From: Bordetella parapertussis
GTDB lineage: Bacteria; Pseudomonadota; Gammaproteobacteria; Burkholderiales; Burkholderiaceae_A
DNA: 64,000 nt
Assembly (NCBI GenBank): GCA_945862985.1
Contig: CAMAZF010000009.1
Span: 1 to 64,000, forward strand
Direction of reading: 5' to 3'
Positions 54,684 through 63,801 of this stretch are shown here, piece after piece. Position 1 is the stretch's first letter. Each line of letters begins with the position of its first letter. The notes under the pieces were generated by a model. That model searched no databases and was not told the origin of the DNA. It saw only the letters and a program-made list of their open reading frames with translations. The position numbers and the translations under genes are program-made.

Positions 54684-55673
54684 ATGGTTCAGATCGAGGG
54701 CCTGAAGAAGGCCTTTGGTTCGACAACTGTCCTAGATGGCGTGTCGCTGACGCTGCACGCCGGAGAACTCGTCACTTTATTGGGGCCATCTGGCTGCGGA
54801 AAGACCACGCTCCTGCGCGCGATTGCCGGCTTTGATCAGCCCGACCAGGGCGATATTCGAGTACGCGGTGAGAGTGTGTTGAATAGACCTCCATTCGCAA
54901 GGAATGTGGGCATGGTCTTCCAGAGCTATGCCATTTTTCCTCACCTGAGTGTGGCGGAGAATGTGGCATACGGCCTCAAAGCCCGGCGCGTGTCGGATCC
55001 GGAGCGCGCCAAGCGAGTCGAGCGCGCACTGCGTCGCGTCAAGCTAGAGGCCCTTGCTGAGCGCATGCCGAGCCAGCTCTCGGGCGGGCAAAAGCAACGC
55101 GTCGGACTCGCTCGAGCGATTGTCATTGAGCCCGAGCTTCTGCTCATGGATGAGCCGCTCTCGAACCTCGATGCAAAGCTGCGCATTGAGATGCGCGATG
55201 AGATTCGCATGCTGCAGACTGAACTGGGCATGACGACCCTGTATGTCACGCACGATCAAGAGGAGGCACTGGCCGTATCTGATCGAGTGGCCGTGATGCA
55301 GGGGGGCCACATCCTGCAGATTGCCGCCCCTGAGGTGCTCTACGATCAGCCCGCTCACGCCTTTGTCATGGACTTCGTGGGTGGGTGCCAGTGGGTACCT
55401 GGACCCGATGGATGCAGGACCGGGCTCCGGGCTGACGACCTGCAAGTCAGCACTCGATCAGACTGGCCGGGGTGGGACCAGCTCACTGTGGCGCATCGTT
55501 CTTTCCTGGGGCCTCGACAAAGGCTGCTCGTCAAAGGCGAGGGCCTCTCTATGGTGCTTGATCTGCCTGCCCAGGAGGCTGTCCCTGAGTTGGGCCGTCG
55601 TATCGGGGTGCGCTACGACCCGCTTCGCGCTCGCCACTTCCATCCGGATACGGGATGGCGACTGCAGGACTGA
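54684..55673 (+). CDS. ABC transporter ATP-binding protein (2-aminoethylphosphonate/iron type)
   Basis: The 329-residue ATPase starts immediately after the binding-protein stop. Walker A GPSGCGKTT, Q-loop VFQSYAIFPHLSV, signature LSGGQKQR, Walker B LLLMDEPLSNLD and VTHDQEEALAVSDR are intact. A C-terminal TOBE-like domain follows the nucleotide-binding domain. Together with the next permease it forms the importer. Confidence 0.93.
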   Translation: MVQIEGLKKAFGSTTVLDGVSLTLHAGELVTLLGPSGCGKTTLLRAIAGFDQPDQGDIRVRGESVLNRPPFARNVGMVFQSYAIFPHLSVAENVAYGLKARRVSDPERAKRVERALRRVKLEALAERMPSQLSGGQKQRVGLARAIVIEPELLLMDEPLSNLDAKLRIEMRDEIRMLQTELGMTTLYVTHDQEEALAVSDRVAVMQGGHILQIAAPEVLYDQPAHAFVMDFVGGCQWVPGPDGCRTGLRADDLQVSTRSDWPGWDQLTVAHRSFLGPRQRLLVKGEGLSMVLDLPAQEAVPELGRRIGVRYDPLRARHFHPDTGWRLQD

Positions 55674-55675
55674 TC

Positions 55676-57352
55676 ATGCATTGGCGCTCTGTGCGCTCAG
55701 ATCCATGGTCTTGGGTGGTTGGGCTCAGCTTGGCTCTGCTTCTGGGCGCGGTGGCATGGCCGCTGGGTGAGCTTGTTCACCAGAGTCTGGTGGGGCAGGT
55801 CTCAGGTCGCGTCGGCCTAGAGAACTTCGCGACCTTCTTCGGCTCGGGCTATTACACCCGAGCCTTATTCAATAGCCTCATGGTTTCCCTTGGGGCCACG
55901 TTGCTTGCGCTTCTATTGGGTGTTCCACTCGCAATGGCCTTCACTCGATTTGAATTTAGGGGAAGGGGTCTCTTGCGTGTCCTCGTGCTCTTGTCGATGA
56001 TGTCGCCGCCGTTTATTGGAGCCTACGCCTGGATTGTGCTGTTTGGTCGCTCCGGACTGGTGACCGAGTGGGGAGCCTCCTTGGGCTTGAGCCTGCCAAC
56101 GATCTATGGGCCAGGCGGCATCATTCTGGCAAGCGCACTCAGCCTTTACCCCATCGTCTTTCTCGTGATGAGCAGTGCATTGGCGCGTCTCGATGGCAGC
56201 CTGGAAGAGGCATCCGCCAGTCTGGGAAGACGGCCACATCAGGTGTTCTTTGAAGTGACCCTGCCCCTCATGCGTCCTGCGATGGTCACCTCAGCCATGT
56301 TGGTGTTCTTGGGGGTGATGGCGGACTTTGGGCTCCCGAGTATTCTCGGGGAGGGGGAGCGCTACCCAGTGCTCGCGACCCTCGCCTACAGCCTCTACCT
56401 GAGCGAGATTGGCGCGGAGCCGGGTATGGCAGCGACCACGAGTGTGGTGCTGGTGCTGGTGGCCTTCGCTGCGGTGGGACTTGGCCAATGGGTCACTCAA
56501 AGGGTTCAGGTGGGGCATGACGGTGGCCGCCCACTGGCGGTCAAACCCTTACATGGGTCGTGGCCTAGAGTGTGGGTGGCGTTTGCGGTCCTGACCGTGT
56601 GTCTTGCCAATCTTCCCTTATTGGTGGTGATGGCATCTTCCTTTATGGAGGTGCGGGGAGCCATGTTCCTGCCCGTCTTTACCACCGAGAATTATGTTCA
56701 GGCTTGGCAGATGATGGGCCATGCGCTGACCAACAGCTTGCAATATGCTGGCATGGCGCTGCTCGTAGCAACCGTTTTGGGCGCGCTGGTTGGGTATGTT
56801 GTGAGCCGACGAAAGGACGGGCTGACCCGAGCATTGGATCTTTTGGTGATGGTTCCCTTTGTCGTGCCAGGCACTGTGCTCGGGATTGGTTATGCGCAGG
56901 TCTTTAATAGCCCGCCATTGTTGCTCACGGGGACCAGTGCCATTCTGGTGCTGGTGTTGCTGGTGAGGCGTCTGCCTTATGTGGTGAGATCCTCCTCGAG
57001 CATCGTCTCGCAGATTGACCGGTCCCTGGAGGAAGCGTCGAGCAGCCTGGGGGAGCCTCCGTTGAGAGGATTCTGGCGGGTGATGGTGCCCTTGATGCGC
57101 CCAGGCATCTTGGCAGGTGTGGTGATTGCTTGGCTGGAGATCTTCAATGAACTCTCAGCCACCATCGTTCTGTACACAGGCGCTACGCGAACCCTTCCGA
57201 TTGCGGCATTTCAGCAGGCTGTTGGGGGTGACTTTGGCCTGGCAGCAGCCTATTCCGGTATGTTGATTGGGGTGACTGCCTTGAGCCTTGGTTTTGCCCT
57301 CTGGCTCGGTCGAGAGGATCCACAATCCATGGGGATGGTGGGCCGGGGATGA
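55676..57352 (+). CDS. ABC transporter permease with two fused channel domains (FbpB/PhnU-V-like)
   Basis: The 558-residue permease has about 12 membrane spans and two binding-protein-dependent transport domains in one chain. Both EAA loops are present: EEASASLGRRPHQVFFEVTL and EEASSSLGEPPLRGFWRVMV. Fused double permeases are usual in iron(III) FbpB systems and some 2-aminoethylphosphonate systems. ATG at 55676 is used; ATG at 55655 inside the ATPase gene would add seven residues. Its stop overlaps the next gene. Confidence 0.92.
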   Translation: MHWRSVRSDPWSWVVGLSLALLLGAVAWPLGELVHQSLVGQVSGRVGLENFATFFGSGYYTRALFNSLMVSLGATLLALLLGVPLAMAFTRFEFRGRGLLRVLVLLSMMSPPFIGAYAWIVLFGRSGLVTEWGASLGLSLPTIYGPGGIILASALSLYPIVFLVMSSALARLDGSLEEASASLGRRPHQVFFEVTLPLMRPAMVTSAMLVFLGVMADFGLPSILGEGERYPVLATLAYSLYLSEIGAEPGMAATTSVVLVLVAFAAVGLGQWVTQRVQVGHDGGRPLAVKPLHGSWPRVWVAFAVLTVCLANLPLLVVMASSFMEVRGAMFLPVFTTENYVQAWQMMGHALTNSLQYAGMALLVATVLGALVGYVVSRRKDGLTRALDLLVMVPFVVPGTVLGIGYAQVFNSPPLLLTGTSAILVLVLLVRRLPYVVRSSSSIVSQIDRSLEEASSSLGEPPLRGFWRVMVPLMRPGILAGVVIAWLEIFNELSATIVLYTGATRTLPIAAFQQAVGGDFGLAAAYSGMLIGVTALSLGFALWLGREDPQSMGMVGRG

Positions 57353-58323
57353 GTCCGCCGATCCACACCGCAGATTGGTGGACACCGGGTGGGCAGCTCC
57401 AAACGCTGGTTCCCACCATCCTCGGGCGATATCTCCAGCCGCTGCAGTTGCCATGGATGCGGCAGCGGATGGAGACTCCCGATCAAGACTTCATCGATGT
57501 CGATTGGATCCATAGGTCAGAGGGGCAGTCTGAGCCGAGACTGATCCTCTTTCATGGCCTGGAGGGGTCCTCCTCGAGTCACTACGCGCGGGCGTTTGCT
57601 GCTGAGGCCGCCTCGAGAGGCTGGTCCGCGGCTGTGCCACACTTTCGGGGCTGCTCGGGTGAGATCAATCGTGCTCCACGCGCTTATCACGCTGGCGATG
57701 CCGCAGAGGTGGGCTGGTTGATCGCTCAACTTGCCACAGGGCACGCTGGGCCTGTTTATGTGGTGGGGGTGAGTCTGGGGGGGAATGCCTTACTCAATTG
57801 GGCGGCTGACGCGGGAGAGTCGAGCGCCCAGGCGTTCGGCGTGCGCGCACTCTGTGCCGTGTCTGCGCCTCTTGATCTTGCCGCTTGCGGAGATGCGATT
57901 GACCGTGGACTCAACCAGCGAATCTATGGCCGATACTTCTTGGGAACCATGAAGGAAAAGGCTCGGCAGAAGGCATCCCAGTTCCCGGGGCTTTTCGCGC
58001 TTGACGCGATCGAGCGCGCTACGACGTTGCGCGAGTTCGACGATCATTTCACTGCACCGGTTCATGGATTTAAGAGCGTCGAAGACTATTGGTCCCGGGC
58101 TTCGAGTGGTCCGCGGCTTCGAGCGATCCGGCATCGGTGCCTGATCGTGAACGCGCTGAATGATCCATTGGTACCAGCCGGCTCTTTACCTGGCTTCAAT
58201 GACTGCGCGTCCTCCATCACCCTGTGGCGCCCTAGGGACGGAGGGCATGTGGGCTTTGGTCGTGGGGGTCAGCGCGCTTTTCCTCGGCTGGTTTTAGACT
58301 GGCTATCCCAAGAACAAAGCTAA
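57349..58323 (+). CDS. YheT-like alpha/beta hydrolase
   Basis: The 324-residue hydrolase of the YheT/ABHD1-3 group has HGLEGSSSSHYARAFA (oxyanion), the nucleophile elbow GVSLGGN (about residue 140), NALNDPLVPA (acid) and the catalytic histidine in GGHVGFG. The ATGA overlap with the permease gene suggests co-transcription, although its substrate (esters or lipids in relatives) has no clear link to transport. The 3' 92 bases overlap the convergent membrane protein gene. Confidence 0.87.
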   Translation: MSPPIHTADWWTPGGQLQTLVPTILGRYLQPLQLPWMRQRMETPDQDFIDVDWIHRSEGQSEPRLILFHGLEGSSSSHYARAFAAEAASRGWSAAVPHFRGCSGEINRAPRAYHAGDAAEVGWLIAQLATGHAGPVYVVGVSLGGNALLNWAADAGESSAQAFGVRALCAVSAPLDLAACGDAIDRGLNQRIYGRYFLGTMKEKARQKASQFPGLFALDAIERATTLREFDDHFTAPVHGFKSVEDYWSRASSGPRLRAIRHRCLIVNALNDPLVPAGSLPGFNDCASSITLWRPRDGGHVGFGRGGQRAFPRLVLDWLSQEQS

Positions 58324-58918
58324 GGCCAAGTCCGATCACCATCCCCTGGGTCGGGTCAACTCCGTTGAGGGTCAATAGGCCGAGCGAGATGGGACCTAAG
58401 AGGGGAAGGATGAATGCGTGACGCTGCATGGGCGCAGGGGTCCGAATCAGTATGGACCAGGCAAAAAGGGAAGCGATGATCGCCGAACTCATGTGGTCGA
58501 GTTGTGCGAGCCCAAAAGCGATGGCAAGGCTCGTCAGACCGAGGACTTGGATCATCGATCCTCGCAGCGACGAAGTCGCCCGGGCAACCATGGGGGGCAG
58601 GGTCAGCATCAGAAGGGCATGCAGAAGGATGTGAGGAGTTCCGTTGCTCAGGCAAAGGGACTGCGATGCCCAGCATAAGCTCATCGCGATACCCATACTC
58701 ATCTGACCCGCAGCCTGATTCCCACCCTCAGAGGGCAAGCCAGTGAGCTGTGGTCGAATCAGCGTGAACAGAAGCCACAGTCCTGTGAGCAGAAGCAATC
58801 CAGGTGCAGGGTCTGGGCCTGGAGTACCAAGAAGGACCAGCGCAAAACACCACACGATGACGCATCCATGTCTTTTGAGCCAGGGTGTCAGCGCTAGGAC
58901 GCGGCGTAATTGGCCCAT
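58232..58918 (-). CDS. Membrane protein of unknown function at the end of the cox-type operon
   Basis: The 228-residue product has seven to eight hydrophobic segments starting at about residue 17, separated by short polar loops, and a charged proline-rich tail. No family is recognised. The ATG at 58918 has an AGGGGGG site directly before it and lies inside the end of the upstream 2OG oxygenase gene; the longer open frame upstream is antisense-like and not supported. The two genes are likely co-expressed. The end lies within the YheT gene on the other strand. Confidence 0.6.
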   Translation of the reverse strand: MGQLRRVLALTPWLKRHGCVIVWCFALVLLGTPGPDPAPGLLLLTGLWLLFTLIRPQLTGLPSEGGNQAAGQMSMGIAMSLCWASQSLCLSNGTPHILLHALLMLTLPPMVARATSSLRGSMIQVLGLTSLAIAFGLAQLDHMSSAIIASLFAWSILIRTPAPMQRHAFILPLLGPISLGLLTLNGVDPTQGMVIGLGLSFVLGIASLKPAEEKRADPHDQSPHALRP

Positions 58919-59601
58919 TGGTCCCCCCCTGAGCGATGAATGCTGGCATTGAAGGAGAGAATGATTCGATCCTTGCTCCCTTGGTAGGGCATGGCTTGAT
59001 GGTTTAGCCACGACGGGAAAATGATGAGACGCCCCTCTTGCGGGGCAAAGTCGAGGTGCGATTGCTGGAGATAGGCATTGCCATAGTCCATCGAGGCTCC
59101 AGCTAATCGGTCGAAATAGGGCCCATAGAAACGGGTGACTCCATTTCGCTTCCCATAGACGCGGTGAGACTCTCGCTCGGTATCTAGATCTACTTGGACC
59201 ACGTATACGCCCGACCATGAGCAATTACCGTGGCTGTGGATGTCGTGATGAACCCCATCACTGCTGATCTGACACCAGAGTCCGCGAATCTGGACTGCAA
59301 GGTCCTCAGAATCAGCGGGCCAGGTTCCCGCATTGGCCTCACGTGCGGTCAGACCAATCGAGTTCACCAGAAACTCGACCCATTTCTGCCACTCGGGTAT
59401 GCGTATCCTGGTCAGGAGATCGTCATTGCTTGCGTAGAACGGAGCACTCTGATCGGCCTGAGGATCAAGGGCACGCATACTTTTGAGCACGCGTGTCAGC
59501 AGCGGGTTGAACTCGGAGGCCTGCTCGAAAACATGCACCCCGACAGGACAGGCCCAGAGCTTCATGGTCTCGTGCTGAGCTGCTTGCAGGCTTGGATTCA
59601 T
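58894..59601 (-). CDS. 2OG-Fe(II) oxygenase family protein (TIGR02466-like)
   Basis: The 235-residue product is a candidate iron/2-oxoglutarate dioxygenase. The iron site is suggested by HHDIHSHGNCSWSGVYVV, and the distal histidine and 2-oxoglutarate arginine by FPSWLNHQAMPYQGSKDRI, followed by ILSFN. This arrangement matches my recollection of the TIGR02466 putative oxygenases. Its ATG overlaps the stop of the MocA-like gene, so it appears to belong to the molybdenum hydroxylase maturation transcript. Substrate is unknown. Confidence 0.82.
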   Translation of the reverse strand: MNPSLQAAQHETMKLWACPVGVHVFEQASEFNPLLTRVLKSMRALDPQADQSAPFYASNDDLLTRIRIPEWQKWVEFLVNSIGLTAREANAGTWPADSEDLAVQIRGLWCQISSDGVHHDIHSHGNCSWSGVYVVQVDLDTERESHRVYGKRNGVTRFYGPYFDRLAGASMDYGNAYLQQSHLDFAPQEGRLIIFPSWLNHQAMPYQGSKDRIILSFNASIHRSGGDQWANYAAS

Positions 59602-60278
59602 ACCGGCTGGTCGATGGGCTCAGGCCATACGAGTCGATGACCAGTGGCTGCAGCAAGTGACTCGATGTCTTCAGGTGTGTCGACGTCTTGTCGGTATCGT
59701 CGGTTAGGCGTCTCCCAATGAAAGACTTGATCGGGATGCATCTTCTGCCACTGTTTACAGCCGAATTGAGCATCGCCTGAGAGTATCTCGAGGCAGAGAG
59801 ACTCCTCAAAGATCACCGGGTTGCCGGGCAAACCCTCGACCATGGGGACCACCACTCTCGCCCCGTGAGGGCGCTTCTTAAACGCACTGATGAGGTCCAC
59901 CATGTCTTGTTGATTCAAGAGGGGTTGGTCAGCCAGTGCGACGATGACGGCATCGAGCTTACCGTTGAGTCGGTGTAGCCCGAGCCGTAAGGAGCTGTTT
60001 TGACCGTCATCTGGACTGGGATTGATCGCAAGCGTGACGGGAAAGTCTTGAACCATGGGTTCAATCAGTGCCTTATGGTGGCCCAGTACGACCACAACCT
60101 CATCTACGCCAGCGCCTGAGAGCGCGATGAGCTGTCTTCGTATGAGCGGCACTCCACCCAGTTGAAGCAGACACTTGGGACGATGCCCCATTCGACTGGC
60201 AGAGCCTGCCGCGAGCAACACGGCGCCTACAACCAGCCGGCTGTAGAGGCCACCGCCTCCCTTCAGAATGCAACCCAT
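59598..60278 (-). CDS. MocA-like molybdenum cofactor cytidylyltransferase
   Basis: This nucleotidyltransferase of the MobA/MocA group is expected to attach CMP to the molybdenum cofactor for xanthine-oxidase-family enzymes. The 226-residue protein has the NTP loop LLAAGSASRMGHRPKCLLQL, the LADQP metal site, and a GNPVIF segment. The ATG overlaps the XdhC-like stop by one base (TGATG). The partner enzyme is the cox-type hydroxylase at the window end. Confidence 0.88.
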   Translation of the reverse strand: MGCILKGGGGLYSRLVVGAVLLAAGSASRMGHRPKCLLQLGGVPLIRRQLIALSGAGVDEVVVVLGHHKALIEPMVQDFPVTLAINPSPDDGQNSSLRLGLHRLNGKLDAVIVALADQPLLNQQDMVDLISAFKKRPHGARVVVPMVEGLPGNPVIFEESLCLEILSGDAQFGCKQWQKMHPDQVFHWETPNRRYRQDVDTPEDIESLAAATGHRLVWPEPIDQPV

Positions 60279-61114
60279 CAGCCAGTTCCCCCGCAGCAAG
60301 ATCGAGCGGGGGCAGGCGGAACGGGTTGGGGATTGATGAGTACTGGCGGGTCCTGAGCGAGAGAGGGCACGCCTCGCCTGGCCCCAACCACAGCCGCCAG
60401 GACGCTGAGCGCGATCTCCTCTGGTGTTTTCGCGCCGATCGGGACCCCGGCGGGGGAAATGATTCGATTGAGATCGCTGCGAGGGATGCCGACATCCATC
60501 AGCTCTTGTTGAATCTTGGCCCACTTACGTGCACTTGCGATGAACCAGATCTGGGCGTCGGGGCTCCCCAGGGCATCTCTGATGGCCTGGACGTCACCCT
60601 GACCTTGAGTCGCGATCACCGCCCATCGCACCTGATCCTGAGGGGTCGACACCTGAGGGATTGAGATGACCGGGATACCCACGCGGCTCGCCAGATCACT
60701 CAGAACCCGGGCGACAGGCGCTTGGCCATAGACATGGAGGGGTGCAGCCGGTCGATGCGGCTCGATAAAGAGCTCGACACTGCCCCCGGAGTGGCAGGCC
60801 ATGGGGACCTGGCGGATCCCATCCTCCGCTCCCTCTGTCACCTGAGGGGTGATCCGGATGGTCATCGGAAGGCCGGTTTGGAGTGTCTCCTCGATGGCGC
60901 GCTTGACCACCGGCTGGGCACAGCCCCCTCCGATCCATCCATAGAAAGCACCGTCGGAGGTGACGACCGCCTTGTCGCCCGCCCGAGCAGACGCAGGAGG
61001 TTCCACCCTGAGAACAGTGACCAGTGCATAGGGAAGGCCTTGGGTTTCAAACTGATTGAGGGCTGTGAGCCAGTCTTTGGCAGCAATGCTTGGGGCGGGG
61101 CGAAGATCTTGCAT
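60278..61114 (-). CDS. XdhC/CoxF-like molybdenum enzyme maturation factor
   Basis: XdhC-type proteins bind the molybdenum cofactor and help sulfurate and insert it into xanthine dehydrogenase or CO dehydrogenase. The 278-residue product has the N-terminal XdhC signature GWIGGGCAQPVV, then a Rossmann-like C-terminal half with LHVYGQAPVARVLSDLASR and IISPAGVPIGAKTPEEIALSVLA. A C-terminal PARSCCGGTG tail carries two adjacent cysteines. It lies between CoxE and MocA. Confidence 0.9.
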   Translation of the reverse strand: MQDLRPAPSIAAKDWLTALNQFETQGLPYALVTVLRVEPPASARAGDKAVVTSDGAFYGWIGGGCAQPVVKRAIEETLQTGLPMTIRITPQVTEGAEDGIRQVPMACHSGGSVELFIEPHRPAAPLHVYGQAPVARVLSDLASRVGIPVISIPQVSTPQDQVRWAVIATQGQGDVQAIRDALGSPDAQIWFIASARKWAKIQQELMDVGIPRSDLNRIISPAGVPIGAKTPEEIALSVLAAVVGARRGVPSLAQDPPVLINPQPVPPAPARSCCGGTG

Positions 61115-61125
61115 GGGAGATGTCC

Positions 61126-62298
61126 TTAAGCGAATGCGCTCTGAAGGGATGATCGTAGGCTCGGAAAGTCGTAGGCAGGCAGCCAGCGCTGAACATAGGG
61201 CCTCGCGGCATGCGCGGCTTCAGAAACCGGCTTCTCACGGGTGGGATAAAACCAGTCCATTCTGACCCCTTTGCTCGAGAGCCACTCGAGCGAACTGCCC
61301 AAGTTCTCAGCGGGATCGGTGTCAAAGCCATCAGAAAAAATCCAGACTCGGGTGCGTCGGCCCAGTTTGATCGTCGGGGTGGCCAGACGAAGCGCACGAA
61401 TGCTCGCTGCGATTCGCGTTCCTGACTGAAACCCCGCTGTTACTGCGTTGATTCTCTCCTGGACAGCTGGCGTATCTCTTTTCATCAGGTCGGTGACTTC
61501 GATCATTCGAACGTGAAATACAAATACGCGAGCGTTCATCACCCGATGAAAGGCCCTTGAGGCTCTGAGCGCGAGTGCTGCATGTGATTCCATGGATCGA
61601 GAGACGTCGTTGAGAATGATGATCTCGACAGGCTCATGTCGCGGGGTCTTCCAGCATGGGATGAGCGACTCACCCAGGAGCGCTGCACTCTGTCTGAGGG
61701 TCTGCCGCCCATCGATACGTGACCCCCTCACACTCGAACGCCAACGACGGGTTGGGGTCTGTGGGAGCTGTCTTTGCATCTGCCGTGCGAGTCGCTCTAG
61801 CGATATGAGGTCGGAGGGCATCCACATCTGGCCTCTTCGGTCATGTAAGGCATCGAGCTGACTGGCCCCTCCCATTGCCTGCTGAGCCGAGTCCAGGTTC
61901 TCTTGCATCTGGTGTGTGCCTGCTACGTCTGAGTCTGCTCCGGAGGGGCGATGAGAGGGCGACCCGGGCATTTCTTGGCCGTGTGCCTGTGAGGCGTCTA
62001 CGCGCTGTTGGAGGCTTGGGCTGGGCCTTGTCTGGCCCGAGACCTTGCTGGAGCCGCGAACGCGATGAGGTTCCCAAAAACGCTGAAAGAGGTCTGGCCA
62101 GGCAAGTGAATCGCGCTTCGACTGACACGCGATGGGACGCCAGAGGCTTTCGACTTCTCGCAGGGTTGCCATGGGACGGAGGTGAAGCACGCGCAGGAAA
62201 TCAGCGACTTCTTGAGTTCCCACTCTCAATCCAGACTCACGAAGAAAAGTGCCAAAACAGCGCACTCGCTCGGTAGGCCAGCTGAGACTAGTGGCCAT
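61126..62298 (-). CDS. coxE: CoxE-like VWA-domain maturation protein
   Basis: The 390-residue product has a C-terminal von Willebrand A domain with the metal-ion-dependent adhesion site DVSRSM (DxSxS), a SGTR threonine and FSDGFD. The N-terminal part (to about 90) is the CoxE helical region (FGTFLRESGLRVGTQEVADF). A low-complexity Ser/Gln/His-rich linker lies between. CoxE works with the AAA ATPase CoxD to install the sulfido-copper part of the CO dehydrogenase active site in Oligotropha (established for that system). Overlap with coxD is 11 bases. Confidence 0.9.
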   Translation of the reverse strand: MATSLSWPTERVRCFGTFLRESGLRVGTQEVADFLRVLHLRPMATLREVESLWRPIACQSKRDSLAWPDLFQRFWEPHRVRGSSKVSGQTRPSPSLQQRVDASQAHGQEMPGSPSHRPSGADSDVAGTHQMQENLDSAQQAMGGASQLDALHDRRGQMWMPSDLISLERLARQMQRQLPQTPTRRWRSSVRGSRIDGRQTLRQSAALLGESLIPCWKTPRHEPVEIIILNDVSRSMESHAALALRASRAFHRVMNARVFVFHVRMIEVTDLMKRDTPAVQERINAVTAGFQSGTRIAASIRALRLATPTIKLGRRTRVWIFSDGFDTDPAENLGSSLEWLSSKGVRMDWFYPTREKPVSEAAHAARPYVQRWLPAYDFPSLRSSLQSAFA

Positions 62299-63187
62299 AA
62301 CGTTCTTGAAGACGCCGAAAGCTGCCCGCGTCCATCAAAAAGCGGTCCTCCCGCGTTTTGAGTAGGCAGCCGAGGGTGCTTTGAACCACCTCAAAATCGT
62401 CCGGGAGTTCCCGGTGCCCACAGTGATGAAGGGCTCGAAGCCAATCAAGACTCTCTGCTAACCCGGGGCGTTTCTGAAGGTCTTCCTTTCGCAGTCCTTG
62501 AACGATCTGCACGACCGCCTCAACCAGTCTGATGTCTGCGTTCGGGACCGCACTCTGAAGAATGCTTCTTTCTCGAAAAGCGTCAGGATAGTCAAGGACG
62601 TGGAACAGGCAGCGACGCCGAAGCGCATCTGAAAGGCCACGCGTGCCGTTGCTCGTCAGAATGACTCGCGGAATGACGGTTGCTTTCACCGTGCCCAGCT
62701 CGGGAATACTCATCTGGAACTCGGAGAGGACCTCGAGCAGAAAGGCCTCAAAGGCTTCATCTGCACGATCTACTTCATCGATGAGTAGAACGGCCCCCTC
62801 CGGCTGAGTGATGGCAGAGAGAAGAGGCTTGGCTAGGAGATAGTCTCGGGTGTAGAGGTTGGCCTCCTGGAGATCTGGCCTCAGACGGACCGACAACAAC
62901 TGCTTTGCGACATTCCATTCGTAGGCCGCATCTGCGAGATCGAGTCCCTCAAAACATTGAAGTCGAATCAGCGGGCGATCAAGCGCCCTCGCAAGTGCAG
63001 CAGCCAGGGCGGTCTTACCCACCCCAGCCTCTCCCTCCAGGAGAATCGGACGCTCGAGATGCTCAGAGAGCCAAGCGACGGAGGCAAGCGCCTCATCTGC
63101 AAAATAGCCCTCATGTGCGAGTCGCTCGCGCAAAGCTGATGCGGATGCGCCAGAACTGGCGGCCAACGGCACCGAGGGCGCGTTCAT
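62288..63187 (-). CDS. coxD: CoxD-like MoxR-family AAA ATPase
   Basis: The 299-residue AAA+ protein has Walker A GEAGVGKT, Walker B LLIDEVDRAD, sensor 1 ILTSNGTRGLS and a helical lid. MoxR-type ATPases act with VWA partners on metalloenzymes; the partner coxE follows directly. The chosen ATG (MNAPSVP) forms ATGA with the coxG stop; the longer frame upstream is the coxG coding region. Confidence 0.92.
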   Translation of the reverse strand: MNAPSVPLAASSGASASALRERLAHEGYFADEALASVAWLSEHLERPILLEGEAGVGKTALAAALARALDRPLIRLQCFEGLDLADAAYEWNVAKQLLSVRLRPDLQEANLYTRDYLLAKPLLSAITQPEGAVLLIDEVDRADEAFEAFLLEVLSEFQMSIPELGTVKATVIPRVILTSNGTRGLSDALRRRCLFHVLDYPDAFRERSILQSAVPNADIRLVEAVVQIVQGLRKEDLQKRPGLAESLDWLRALHHCGHRELPDDFEVVQSTLGCLLKTREDRFLMDAGSFRRLQERYGH

Positions 63188-63792
63188 GACTTGCCAGCGC
63201 GACTTCCAAAGAGACCCCCAAACCAACCCTTGATGAGGCTCCAGAGGATGGCCAGGCCGTTGAGTTCAGTCTGTCGGTGGGGCGATGCAGGGGCTGCTGC
63301 CTCGCCTTCGGACGCTTTCGAAGGGGCTCCCTCAAGCACGACCGATGATGCGCTTGCACGGAAATGATCAACAAATTGCCCAAGGATGACATCAGAGACC
63401 TGAACCATCATGCGGCCCCCAAATTGAGCGAACTTTCCGTTCACGATGACTTTCGCATCACCCAAGAGGACACTTTTTCCATCGGGCGTCGATTCAATCG
63501 TCGCTGTTAAATCCATCGAAGCTGACGATCCGCCCTTATCAGCCCCCTTTCCACGAAGAACCATGCGCTTGGCGGCCTCGTCAATCTCAAGCACCTCTAC
63601 AAGGCCACCGAACTGAGCGCTGGCAGGGCCGACCTTCACCTTGACCGTTCCCTTGTAAGACTGGGCATCGACCTGCTCGGTCAGGTCGGCCCCGGGCATG
63701 CAGGACGCGACTGCCTTGAGATCTCGTAGGATGGTCCAGGCCTGGTCGACATGGACGTCAAGCGGGTACTGCTTCGAGAGACTGACTTCCAC
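63184..63792 (-). CDS. coxG: CoxG-like SRPBCC family protein
   Basis: CoxG is thought to recruit CO dehydrogenase to the membrane. The 202-residue product has an SRPBCC fold (about 1-145, with CMPGADL, GKFAQFGGRMMVQVSD) and a hydrophobic C-terminal segment LAILWSLIKGWFGGLFG that can serve as membrane anchor. A GTG start follows a GGA site. It is encoded just after the large subunit gene. Confidence 0.9.
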   Translation of the reverse strand: MEVSLSKQYPLDVHVDQAWTILRDLKAVASCMPGADLTEQVDAQSYKGTVKVKVGPASAQFGGLVEVLEIDEAAKRMVLRGKGADKGGSSASMDLTATIESTPDGKSVLLGDAKVIVNGKFAQFGGRMMVQVSDVILGQFVDHFRASASSVVLEGAPSKASEGEAAAPASPHRQTELNGLAILWSLIKGWFGGLFGSRAGKS

Positions 63793-63801
63793 AGTGAGTC
63801 C

